64,000 bases of DNA from Ascaris suum (lineage: Eukaryota > Nematoda > Chromadorea > Rhabditida > Ascarididae). Below the pieces are notes generated by a model. It worked only from the letters and a program-made list of their open reading frames with translations. It did not search any database and had not been told where the DNA came from. Shown in pieces: positions 1 through 11,205 of this stretch; the first letter of the stretch is position 1, and each line of letters begins with the position of its first letter. The DNA is taken from positions 6,592,322 to 6,656,321 of the forward strand of contig CM024173.1 of NCBI GenBank assembly GCA_013433145.1, in the 5' to 3' direction. A program made the translations under genes and the position numbers.

Positions 1-431
1 TCACTCTACAATTCCCAAGAGTTGTGATGCGTGATCCGCGTCTCCAATCGCAGCATTACTTGTAACGAAGATGATGCCATTCTAGATATCCGACGATCTA
101 ATTACGTTGTAACAATACTGCTCATCTCATTCGTCTAAAATGCAACCCGACCCCCTGTACTTGCTTACAAGTTGTGTTAAGGAGTAGTGAGTATGAGCGT
201 AATTGTGTTGCGGCGACCTTCAGCGCAATTCAGTGGATGCACAGCTACGGTAGTATTTAGGCAATGGATGCGATTCAGCGCCGGAAACGAGGCACACAAT
301 GGTCTCGTGTTAGTGCCGATTCACAGAGGTCCGATGTAGAAGATTTGAGATGCCCAATCAAGGATGGAATCGTGTCAACCGGCAGGGGCTCCTTGGTATT
401 TGAAATGCGTGCGTGTTGTATGTGCACGCAG

Positions 432-634
432 CCATCATGCACGGGAAGGAAGAAGCATTTGAAAGCAACCCAAATTGCATCTCGCACAATATAATCAACT
501 ATTTATCTCGTGTAATGCAACTGCTGACATACGAGCCTAACGAGGCGAACATCCGTTCCGATGAATCGAACCTCGCTCTTGGCAACCTTCTCGAAATGCC
601 GCTTTCGCCTCCCGTAACTTTGAAACGCCGCTAA
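432..634 (+). CDS. possible terminal exon of an unidentified gene
   Basis: An open frame ends in TAA at 632-634. It has coding-like codon choice (many CTC, CTT, CGT, CGC, GAG, AAC codons) and a plausible acceptor, TGTGCACGCAG, ending at 431. In that phase (two bases before the first full codon) it encodes about 66 residues. The middle is helix-like (NIINYLSRVMQLLTYEP) and the tail is basic (VTLKRR). An open frame upstream from 193 (ATG) to about 328 would join in the right phase, but its donor, GTCCGA, is weak; a better-looking GTTAGT at 309 joins a different frame. I do not recognise the protein. It could be the 3' end of a gene that starts left of the window, or a chance ORF. Confidence 0.3.
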
Positions 635-1575
635 TTTCCATTTCTTGCCAGAAGTGAATAGAAAACTGATAGACTGAAGTGAGGCTATTTGCCAATGATT
701 ACAATGGTTTTTGATGTCTTCAGTTCATTCGGATGCATACTTGTGTTTTACCACATAATAGTTCATTAAGGGGGTTGCTGTTAGCTGCGTTGAAGTGTCA
801 CAATCAAAGTTGGTCACATTTGAAGACAGGTTCAGTACTCATTGTTTCATTTCGCCCAATATTAGAGATATGTTAAAAATCGATGTACAGTGATAAAATG
901 ACTGCCATGATTGAGTTGAGAGTAGTGTCACTTACATGAATTTAATTAGCTGATAAAGTGGCACTTACGTTGTGTTGGAGATTGTAATAAATGAGAATGA
1001 GAGGACAAAAATATGCAAATTTATCCAAAAAGGGATGAGTGTCCCAGGTTGATAAGTACCATAAAACTGACGGAATAAATTGAGGCACTGAAAAAGATAG
1101 GAGGGCCTCCAATGCGCTAAGTTGCATCAGATGCAATACTTTCGTTATCAAATATCAAATGTAAGTGAAAGTTATACATGTTGAGAGCGTGACAGGGTTC
1201 GTTAGCAAGACCTACACGTATACACCCCCTAACTTTCGAGCCAGCTAGTTGCTTAGACTCCCAAAGCATTACTGGAATGCATAAAAATAAGCCTTCTTGT
1301 AATTCGATAAGTTGCTGAGGGCTTTAACCTAACAGGATTATAGAAGCCTCCTACATCGATCGCATGGACTTACACATTTTATGGCACACATAGGTACCAA
1401 TAATTCGTATAGGTGATGGTCGGCAGCAATGAAATTAATGATAGTATTTGTTTGTTTAACACCTAATTTAAATCTTGCAGTTTTTTTCATGTTTGCATCC
1501 TTCATTTCTTCAATCACCGGTTGTAGATCGCTATGATACGCAGTCATTATATGTATATTCACATGCGGTTTATAG

Positions 1576-1864
1576 AAGACCTAAAAAATGAGGCAGTCGA
1601 ATTGGATGAAAAGTTTGCTCTGTTAGTAAGTTGTTTATGGACGTTATTTGGGCGGTAGACGAATCGTCATATGATGGAACACTTTGTCATTGCTCGAAGA
1701 AGGAGGCGAGTGGAAGCAATGGAAGCAATCACGAAAGCGGAATCGCGGTGGGACCCACAGCTAAGGAAATGCAAATGAATTTTTCAGGCATGCCAAAGAG
1801 CGATGTGAACGCACGAGACATGTCCGCACCGGGAATTGAAACCTTGGGATTGCATTCCGCGTAA
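1576..1864 (+). CDS. possible last two exons of an unidentified gene
   Basis: A 50-base stretch, 1576-1625, is bounded by TTTATAG on the left and a perfect GTAAGT donor at 1626-1631. Only one frame is open, and it reads like coding sequence (EDLKNEAVELDEKFALL). A frame that continues in phase 0 starts after an AG at 1698-1699 (or 1701-1702) and runs to TAA at 1862-1864. This would make an intron of about 74 bp, normal for a nematode. The second part is rich in Gly, Ser and Asn and uses GGA for glycine repeatedly, as nematode genes do. No domain is recognisable. I could not find the preceding exon: the nearest GTAAGT, at 1161, would create a stop at the junction. Confidence 0.3.
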
Positions 1865-4800
1865 CGGATATCCATAACAATCTTCGCTCTATTCTCCACA
1901 TATCGTAGCCTGATAACATTAAAGAGAAGGTATACCTTTGCTAGGAATACTTCGGTGAAACGTAGTATAACACATCGAAGTTGACACTCTTATATACAAC
2001 ATGAGGTCTCAGAGCTGCGGTTCAGTACCTGTGTAGCTAATCCATTCAACGAATTATTAGTTACCTCTGAAAGCCATTTTTTTAAATTGCAATATCTCCT
2101 GTGGTTTCCTTATAAAACGGATCTTTTTCTTTCTCTGATTTTCACATTCAGAAAAACCACACCTGTAATGTGCACCATAAGCGTTGATGCAAATCTCCGT
2201 CAGCACCATCCATGCATTGCATACATATTTCGACTTGATCAAAAATGTTGTCTAACTGTTTGTTTTATAGTAGGATGGAGACGCAATGGAAAGGTAGTCG
2301 GCAAGCTGTAGCAGTATTCCTGTTGAGCACATCTTTCAAATCACGTTATATCCATCTGCTTATCTACCAGTACAATTCGTTCGCTGATCAAGGAACTGCA
2401 TTGAACCTCAACATATGCAAAATAACATAGTTTCATTCAGTTATCGATGATCCAACATTCGCCCAGCAAAAAAAATTGCATATTTAGTGAAATATCTATT
2501 AGCAACGCTTTGGGACATGCTTCTTATATCTGAGGAAACGGTAGGTAATTTTTGACTGACTGTTTCTGATATTTTCGGACTTTAGAATAGTAAATTATTC
2601 GCATTTTGGAGGTTTAATGAAAATTTGGTGGTCAGAAAAGCAAAGTGATATTCGCATCTTTTAGAGGAGGGAGTAGCAAGGTAGAAAAGCTCAACTTGAA
2701 AAGAAGAAGGTGTGACGCAGTTTGCATCTCAAAAACTCGAGATGAACCACTGATGTATCCTGCATAAACGCTCTACACTTTATCAAAGTCGGTGAGTGAA
2801 ACATTTCGCCGTCTTCTTTTTGCAAAAAGAACTGATCGTTTTCTCGCAAAGTTCCGCGCCATTCCTTAAAGTCGAATATCATACTGATATCCATAATACT
2901 TTTTAATAGTCCTTAAAGGCCCATAATAGTTACTTTTTATTATTAATGGCTTCATTGCTGATGGTAAAAAAGTTTCAAGTGTCACGACGAGCAACTGGTG
3001 TGAATTCAGATCAACTCTGTTAAATCTGGAGATATGGCTACGGTCGAGTTGGCCATCCCAGGAAATCAAAAGCAAATTGGTATATATGTTGAGCTTGGTA
3101 TCGGATGTGGGATTGCGTTAATAAGTTGGCGCCTGCCGGTGGTTCCCCAGAGTATGCATGTCTGTCATACGGCTGTTGCGATCCCAAACACGACGAATCA
3201 CCGCGCATCGGTCACTTCGTTTTTGTTGGCTCTCGCATGCATGAAATCACTTTGCCGACGAGTGTCACTCAATCAACGCACAGCTATCCTCCAGATACCT
3301 CACCAACGTCAATGCAGCGAAACAGAAGCGCCATTCTTTGTGTCCTCAGAACACCCAATCTCGGCGCACGACAATCCATATTGCTGCTCGCATTAATAAA
3401 TTTTTATACATATGTATTGGAGAAACGCACGATGTTGAAATGTCTCGATGATCAAACCTCACCTTAACGTATGCGCAAACATCTAATTCCTCTGATTTTG
3501 GACTTTGTAAAAATTTCATCTTGCATTTATTTTAATAGAAACTAAAAGCGAAGCACATTTTCTCTTCGCCACAACCTATTTACAACTGCCGTAATTTGTG
3601 CAGAACGTCTATTCGGTGCACATCGAATCACAGTCTCCTGTGTTACATTCTTGTTGATAGCTTCTGTGAGGAATCTCAAGCGAAGTATCCCTATTTATGT
3701 TTGGTGCAGAATGCACTTTTTGGAAGTGGAGTGATGATGGGAAATTACTGCAATGCGACTCGAATAATTAAGCCCATCACAACATGTGAGACTCAACAGA
3801 GAAAACATTTGCTCATATGAAGAAAAGTTAATTACTTCGGAGTCAACAGGCAGCATGTGGCAATTCCATTTAATCCACCTCATATACCTGCACCATCGTT
3901 ACCAAATGTTTTTTCTACTGCTCACATCGGCCAGTGCAAAAAATGTAAACTTCTATGGACTGCTTTGCTGCTAAACGAGTGAAGATGCATGCCATCCAGG
4001 CTGAATCTGATATGTACTGAATGCTCTTCACGCGATAAACCAACCGGTTGCACAAATGTTCAAAAAACGATTAGATGAATTATTAACATAAAGACCTTTA
4101 ATGAGTGTCCTGCAATGATTGTGAAGCAAAACTGCGCGCGCCGATCCCTCACGAATGAACACATTCTACCCGCAGACGTAAAGAAGTAATGTCACTATGA
4201 TAAGTTTTTGCAGTCACTTGTAACGGGCACATAAAAATGATTGGGTCTAAGTATGCAGAACGAAAGTGCTACCAAAAAACTTTCAGCCTCGAATTATTTT
4301 TCAGATTCGCACTATATCTTTTCTCTTTGTCAAGTCATATACGACAGATTTTTCCTCTTTTCCGTTATTTTCGACTCCGGCAGGGAATCTTCAGACTGCG
4401 TTGAGCACGGAGTAATTGCGACAGCACACGGGCACCTCACGTCCAGTAAGTCGCCTAGCTTCCTGAAATGACCACGAATAATTAGTCAAATTTCCTCGCT
4501 GCCCTTATCATGGACAAATCGGTGCATCAAATGGATATGCAAAGATGAGATCATGATGCTTACAGCGATAAGCTCTCCAGGAGGTCCAATGACCATCGCT
4601 CAGCGTCTCTTTAGCGCCCCCCAGTTGTCACCGTTTAGCTTTGTCATGCATAAGCTGAAACCCAATTCAGATCATAGATGAAGCCTCCAATCTGTTCACC
4701 GTAGAATCGAAACTGATACTGTGAAATAAGCCTGCTCAAGACCTATGAGTATCCTGTCAGCACAATTTTCATTCATGCGCGAGGAATGCTTGAATGAAAA

Positions 4801-5987
4801 TTATTGCTATCATTAGTTCATCCTCTCTCTTTGGTGCCTGTCTGCAAAATATTTTCGACAGCAAACGCTAGAGTTCTAGTCTGGAAATGCGTTATATGGT
4901 ACGCAGCACATCGACTAAGACAGAGGTCATCACAGCATTGTCGGGGCATTTGCTGCATCACAGGGGAGCAGAACGCCATTCGCGCCACATGTGCACCTTG
5001 CGAGACATGGCTATTCATTAACAAATGAATGCGTAAGGATTTGCTTAGCCCTCTTCTCTACTAAACGCCATAAACAACGCTAACATTTGGTCTCTCCCCG
5101 AAACAATCGCCACTTCTTCCATCCTTCCGCTCAGCGTCATGGCTTATCGTCATAGGTTCTCTATGTCAAAGTTGTTCCCTCATCATTTCATCACTATATA
5201 TATTTAGTTACTCTCTCGATTTGGGAGTTTAAAGGTTTCACATCATATATGATCAGGGAAGACATGAAGAATACGAACACAAGGAGAATTTCTATCATAT
5301 TATGCATTAGATAATGGTAAGTGAATAAGGAAGATTTTTAAACGGTTCCAAAGAGTGGTAGTAATATATACGACATTTTCACCGTTCATTTTAACTTCAT
5401 GTCAGACTGCATCGAAGCACTCTGCTCCCTTAGCACCCTTAAAGGGCGATTGCGTCTGGAATCGATAAGAAAGTGCAATGGCTCTGTTATTGTTGACAAC
5501 TCTCAGAAAGGTGATCACGGCAGGAGTCGAAATTGATCATTGCAAGTGGCAATTAGAAAATTTGCTATTCGGCCATGCAAATAAATCTACTCAAGTCCCT
5601 TTGAAGGTTTACACAGATTCGAGTGCTATTCATATAACAGTTGAGATGAAACTGCTTTTAACATTATTCGCTGCTGCTCAAAACATCTTTTTCTCAAGCA
5701 CATTACGTTTTTAATGCAGTGGTACATAGGAGAGATGAGTCCCGTCGCCAGGTTACTGAAAGCATTTCATGGAATACTTGTTGAATGGGCAATGCCATAT
5801 TGCCCGTGGCTTGCAGCGAGCGATGGAGCGATGTTTGATGCTGCACGTCGGTATCGCCACGATGCTAATCTCATTCGGACCATCATCTACTCCAGCAACG
5901 ACGATGAAATGCGCCTTCCACAAAGATCAACCCGAATTCGAGGCCAGTATGAAAACTGAACCAGAGAACTGAACACAAATTTTGTTG
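1865..5987. other. mostly non-coding; unresolved open frames
   Basis: No gene is firmly supported here. At 3105-3467 (+) a 120-codon frame starts with ATG and contains a Cys-rich stretch, EYACLSYGCCDPKH. An overlapping frame is equally open, and an AATAAA-type signal falls inside. At 5714-5972 (+) two overlapping frames, ending at 5959 and 5972, both have coding-like codons. The second has a possible acceptor (CTACTCCAG) at 5895. Both lie immediately 5' of the small gene starting at 5988, so they are either promoter/5'-UTR sequence or the end of another gene. Confidence 0.4.
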
Positions 5988-7220
5988 ATGTTTTACTTAT
6001 TGTTGTTCGTGATGGTTCAAGCATTCTTCGTTGGCTGCAGCTGGAATTGCACAACAAAGTGTAACTGCAACCTCGGTAGAATTCTTTCAAATGCACCAAA
6101 GCAACTCCGATACCATTCATCAGTAATAAAGGCGCAGAGGATGTACTTCTTCCGGAGGAAGTAAATGCGTCATGGCAATGAACTCTTTCAACAGATTTTG
6201 AAAACTTTGGGCACTGCTCTTGTACAAATTATCGCGAAAAGAATTTTTTTCGTGACCACTTGCCGTAATTTCAGCACCGTTCGTTCTGAGGCCAAATCCC
6301 AAAACTGCGACGCTTTTTAATATGACATTATTTTTACTTTAGTGTTGAGAGGTTAAAGTAATTCAAGTGGATGAATACAGCAGCAGACACCAATAAACCT
6401 CACAAAGGTATGTTATTTTGCAGCCAAATATTTATCTCTGTTCAGAAGGTTATAGCTGTTGCACAGTTTATGGATATCACAGCTGTTGTGCTGAAGATAT
6501 CAATCTGGCAGCCGAGTAAGTTTTTCCTCCTCATTTTTGCAATTTTATGGCTTCGAAAAACGTTGGTTATGGTTCTCTCTTTTCTGAAAACTCTTTGATT
6601 ATCAAAATCAAACCTTTGAATTTCTTTTAGAGAATAGATGCGACAGCATTTTAAATTTATTCGTATAGATAAGAAAACGCTAGCGCTTTCTTAATTTGGT
6701 GCACTTTTTAAGATATGTGGCCTAAATTTGTTACCAAATTAGCTGAGGCACTTCTTTTGACCAGTGGCTTCATATAACTTAAGAACCTAAGCAAACTATT
6801 AGCATAGTTTGCGCTACCTTTTTTAGTGGGCAGAAGTCCGGTGGCAGCAACCGCTCTTAGCATTTCTTTAGGTATGACGGTGCGTTTCAAGTAATATTAT
6901 GGAAATTTCTTCTCATTTACTACCCACTAAAAGCAGCACATAATGGTGAATTCAATGAACGTATTTTATAGCATCGCATGAAGTTGGCATTCCATCCTGC
7001 ATCCATATTCTTGCCGTCCCTCGTTTCTTTCAAAGTGTGTTTTGGAAATTCACCATATAACAATAACTTTATAGCATGTTTAAGGGTGAATAGTATATTG
7101 ATCTTCGCATCGATCGCAATATCAGCACTGTTCGTCGCATTTGCTGTGTACTGCTATTTCGAAGACTTTGATTCTTCAGAGATCGATATTTCCGACGATT
7201 ACGGTGATCTCGACGAGTAA
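5988..7220 (+). CDS. small cysteine-rich single-pass membrane protein (3 exons)
   Basis: Proposed join: 5988-6075, 6446-6515, 7094-7220, total 94 aa. Exon 1 starts with ATG and encodes a typical signal peptide (FYLLLFVMVQAFFVG), then C17-x3-C21-x3-C25-x-C27, with an N-C-T glycosylation sequon at N20. It ends in phase 1 at a GTAGAA donor. Exon 2 follows CTCTGTTCAG, is open in only one usable frame, and adds two CC pairs (C34C35 and C43C44) before a perfect GTAAGT donor. Exon 3 begins after GTGAATAG in matching phase. It encodes a membrane span (about residues 54-75) and an acidic 19-residue tail rich in Asp/Glu ending at TAA. The eight-cysteine ectodomain suggests four disulphides at the cell surface. 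I do not recognise a family; nematode CX-type cysteine modules are only a loose resemblance. Phase agreement at both junctions and the order signal peptide, ectodomain, span, tail are the main support. The exon 1 donor and exon 3 acceptor are weak. Confidence 0.6.
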
Positions 7221-7509
7221 TTTATTTCAATCAGCAATTTTTCAATGACTTATCTGAAATTGACAAACAGTATTAGATGAGAAGGGAAAAGAAAGGAAAG
7301 AAGAGTTTGATAATCTTCGTACTAAGAAATTGAAAATGCCATTGAAATAATTAGAATAACGCAATCAGCGAACAGCGTTAACGCTTTCATTTCTTGTAGC
7401 GATCAAACGTTACGTCTTTGGGAGTATTTTACGAAAAAAGCCATGAAGGCGATTCGCTCGTTGAAAGTAGTCTTATTTGTTGTGCAATATTTTGCTGCGT
7501 TGGCAAGCT

Positions 7510-7519
7510 AAATAAATAA
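7510..7519 (+). terminator. candidate polyadenylation signal AATAAATAAA
   Basis: Two overlapping AATAAA hexamers lie about 290 bases after the stop codon of the small membrane-protein gene. This is the first canonical poly(A) signal on that strand downstream of 7220 and fits a short 3' UTR. Confidence 0.45.
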
Positions 7520-9880
7520 AATTGTAAAGGTTATCGCCAACGATGAGGCCAACTGCGCTTTCAAAAGTGGCAATGTGCGCTGTTGTTGCAAATGTTCCAT
7601 TTCAGTTGTTCTAAATATCTGTCTTGATTACAACTACAATAGATTTATGTAAAGTAAGGGAGAAAGAAAGCGTCAACGTTTCGATTCCAGTATTACCTAT
7701 CAGCAGTTCAATTCAACAATAACTATGTCAGTTGCTGGAAAGCTCATATGTGCGGATATTTTCTGCAAAGATTTCAAGAATGATGCTGCTTTGCAAGTTT
7801 CACAACACTGGAAATTGAACTACTACTACTACTTTATAGCAATATTCCACTCAAAACTGCAGATTTTTATTGCATTTGATTATATCTGATTTCAGATTAA
7901 TCTATCATATGTGAAGTTTTCGCTTGAAGGAAAGGATCTGGTGGGATTAGAAGTGTGCTCTTTCATATTAACACCGTCATAAAATCTCTCTGAAGATGAA
8001 AGCAACGAATAACAATGAAATTTTTTCTTATTCTCTGGTTACATTCCTTCTTCCTTAATGAACAAATAAATCCTCACTAGTAGGATAATAGATTGATACG
8101 AAACTTCGCTGTATCGGATGAGTGCATTTATTTTTAGAATCTATGATGAAACGGAGCGATCGAAATTCGTTGAAGACCCTATTTTTGGTGCTATTCCACA
8201 CGAAGCAGCTCCACCGTAAGCTGTTTATTTATTCGGTTTAATCATTTTTCAGCCTCAAAAGTGATAGTGTCAGTGAATAGATGGATATGTTTACGGCAAT
8301 AGGTTTTTACTACATATGTGGTATGAGCTTAACGAAGTAAGCTCTAATAGATATACTTGTGTTTTCGCTCAGAAAGAGTCATTCCCAAATAACGCCCGAG
8401 AATATGTAAATTCTCTTATACACACATTAGAACAATGAACATGAAATCTGAGAGTTCATGCTTCCGATAACGGGAACTTTGATAGAGATTGATGAAAAAG
8501 CATTTATTAGCGAACCTTCCAAGGTAAGCGGTATCTCACTGAAGTAGGGTTGGGATGCGCCTTTTTATTGCAAATTCAAAGTGTTCACTGCTCGCTCAGC
8601 GGAAAAAACGAAGTCAGTAGAAGGAAATTGAAATATCCGCTCTAATTTTAATAGAATCTTCAAAAACATATTTCTATTCGTAAACATAGGTGAAAGGGAT
8701 AGCCATTTTACCATCCAACAATTAAGTGAATTGCAAGTAATGGAAAGGAGTTCTTCTAGCTGCCAAACACGGATTTTTATGTCTTTTGTGATCGGTAATA
8801 TCTTTAATTTACTAACAATAAATGTACTAAACTGAACGCTGAGCGCATTGATTTTTGGAAAGGGAAAGGTTGTCAAACAGGCCTGCACGGTTTGCGCTTT
8901 TCACCACTCTGCAATTTGGAACAACTGTCGAAGGGAGATTGGTAAAAAGGGGGGTTGTGGTTTTGTCACTTCTGAGTAAGTGAATGAAGATGTCCATTGA
9001 TAATATCAGATATGCGGCTTTGGATAAAGACGGTGCAAGGGCGCAATTGCGTGGCTACATGCAAGATGAAGTCGAACAGAGCGGACGCAGAGCACCACCA
9101 TCCGGAGATGAGTTCCGCAAAGGCAAGCCGCCGCCTTTCAAGTTGCCAGTCTGAACGCCCGCTTGGCACGCGATCCGCACTGAGTCGGGTACGCATAAAA
9201 TATTCAGCGAGTGCAACCTCGATGGTAGTTGTGTTGGCGCCCCTCAGTTTGTTACCTTAATCGCCTTTGTTCATCCTCTTTTAGCCGCCTCACTCGCTTT
9301 AGAGGATCACGTGCTGGTCAGCATAAATCACTCACCTTTATCGACTTAAATATGCAAATGCCGCATTTGTTGACAAAGAGTGTACTGTTAGCTTTTTGTA
9401 CATCATAGTAGGATGTTGCTAGTGAACGAAAGTGCGAACGGTTCAGACGCCAAAATCTTCAAAAAAAAAAACGCTATGTTTGTTTGCAATCTGTTAATTT
9501 TTAACTTATCACGTTCTTTTTTTACCGGATACGGATGCTCATCCACCGATTTGCTGATTCGTTTAAATGTTAAATACGCTTTCCTCTTATCCTTTCTGAA
9601 AACTTTTGTATCTTAGTATTTTGTTCAAATTCTGGATTCCTCAAAGAATAAATTTTACGAAATCTAACAATACGATGAACAGAAATCCACTTAACGCAAA
9701 TTCGCATTTCTTTTGCATAGAGAAGTAACTGTTTCAAATTTGTGCGTACCTACGGGACTCGTCATCCCATCGATTCGTAAGATAATTTTGCATAGTTCCC
9801 CTTTTCACGCTTCCTTATACGTCTTTATAATTAGCTTTGCAAATGTGCATTTCGGTCACATCGCGTCTGCAAGTATCTAT
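7520..9880. other. no supported gene; possible hAT remnant and GC-richer patch
   Basis: The minus-strand frame 8565-8888 ends in a motif like the hAT transposase dimerisation region: a W..W pair, then a Leu-rich stretch, then PST and SAERAVNTL. The spacing between P and ER is about two residues longer than usual and nothing else of a transposase is seen. At about 9040-9260 there is a GC-richer patch open in both directions (87 codons on +), without a domain. The rest is AT-rich with no convincing exon. Confidence 0.35.
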
Positions 9881-9884
9881 GTTT

Positions 9885-10065
9885 GTGTCTGTCTGCTTAG
9901 TAGCATCAATCAGGGGACCGCAAAAAGTAAGAAATTTTGTGGGCATAACATATAGGTAGGATAAGTTCCTTCAATTTTGAAAAAGATCTGCGAATATTTA
10001 AAGATATCAAAGGATTTGTGGGCATTTCACACCGACTGGATTTTCAATTTACACCAGTTGGGCAA
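9885..10065 (+). repeat. diverged interspersed repeat, copy 1
   Basis: This copy has three blocks in the same order and roughly the same spacing as the sequence at 11027-11205: a TGTCTGTCTG run, then ATTTTGTGGGCATAACAT, then ATTTCACACCGACTGGATTT. About 90 bases separate the second and third blocks here, against about 79 in the other copy. It looks like an old, non-coding interspersed repeat. The 119-codon open frame over it (9977-10336) has no recognisable domain and is probably a by-product. Confidence 0.45.
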
Positions 10066-11026
10066 AAAATCGAAAGATTTTGTGGAAGATCTGTGCATGC
10101 AGTCGATTGAGTTGAAATATGAGCGCGTTTTACATATTCTACTTTTTGTTGACAACATCCTAAACTGGTTGACGAGGCGTGGGAGGAGCAAATTCTCGAG
10201 CCGTACCAGCTGTCTGGGAGGTTTTCTCTTTTCTTTTTTTTTGATTTTAATGCCAACCACCATATTTAGTGTTACTGCTGCAGTTCGTAATGATCACAAG
10301 ACATTATCCACATCACTTTTCTTTAGTGAATTTTAACAGCGCAAAACAATGCGCTTGAAGTAAAGTGAAAAAGAACTAAGTAGTCATATCGAAAAAAAAA
10401 ATTCAGCAGGCTTCATTAGACCTCGGCTCTTTCAATGTGGGCTATGAGGTTTTGTTCCGTTGTTTCCGTTGTTGTCAACTGCATCCTGCTGTGGAAGTCA
10501 GAACATCCTATACTTCAACATCCTCAATCCGCAATCCATTCAAGCTTACTGCACATTTCGAAAAGCAAACAACTTAGGTCTATTTACTACTAACATTTGG
10601 GTAGCATATTTTGTTTTTGATACGATGCCTGGACGAATGATGGCTAGATAACTTCTTGGCAATTCTTTGAAAGGAATTGTTTTGGAAGATTGTTACTTAT
10701 GCCTCGATCGCATTGTTGCCGTTAGTGATGCATTCTACGCAATTCACACTGCTTTCGGCATTCATTGCCGATTTGATTTATAGATTTGACCATTGGCGAT
10801 GCAATCCGCCACAATTATATGCTTATGTGATACTCTCAAGTGATGTTTTTTGATTTTCCGCTTGAGATAGTCTGTTCAACTTATTTTGATTGCAAATGAA
10901 TACTTTGTTAATTAAGTTGTTGCAACTGTTCTAACACGAATGCGTTTGCAAATTTGCGCTGCAAATTCGGTTGATGGCGATGTCCTATTCATGCGTATGC
11001 ATGTGTGTCTATGAGTGAGTAGTGTA

Positions 11027-11205
11027 TGTCTGTCTGTCTGTCTACCTTCATATCAGGCAATTTCAATTCGTGATATATTGAAGCTAGATAGAACACAAAA
11101 CTTGGTGGGTATGACACACGTTGCAATTTGATTTTCTACACCATATTTATAACGCGTAGAGATGAGAAACTTCTGCACATATTTCACACTGGTTGATTTT
11201 TCATT
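11027..11205 (+). repeat. diverged interspersed repeat, copy 2, with (TGTC)n
   Basis: Begins with four TGTC units at 11027-11043. It continues with CTTGGTGGGTATGACACAC and ATTTCACACTGGTTGATTTT, matching copy 1 at 9885-10065 block for block. Divergence is high, so the boundaries are approximate. Confidence 0.45.

Noticed and set aside
560..640. Minus-strand AGGTTCGATTCA resembling a tRNA B box
   Set aside because: No A box at the right distance and no cloverleaf. The plus strand here is more likely coding.
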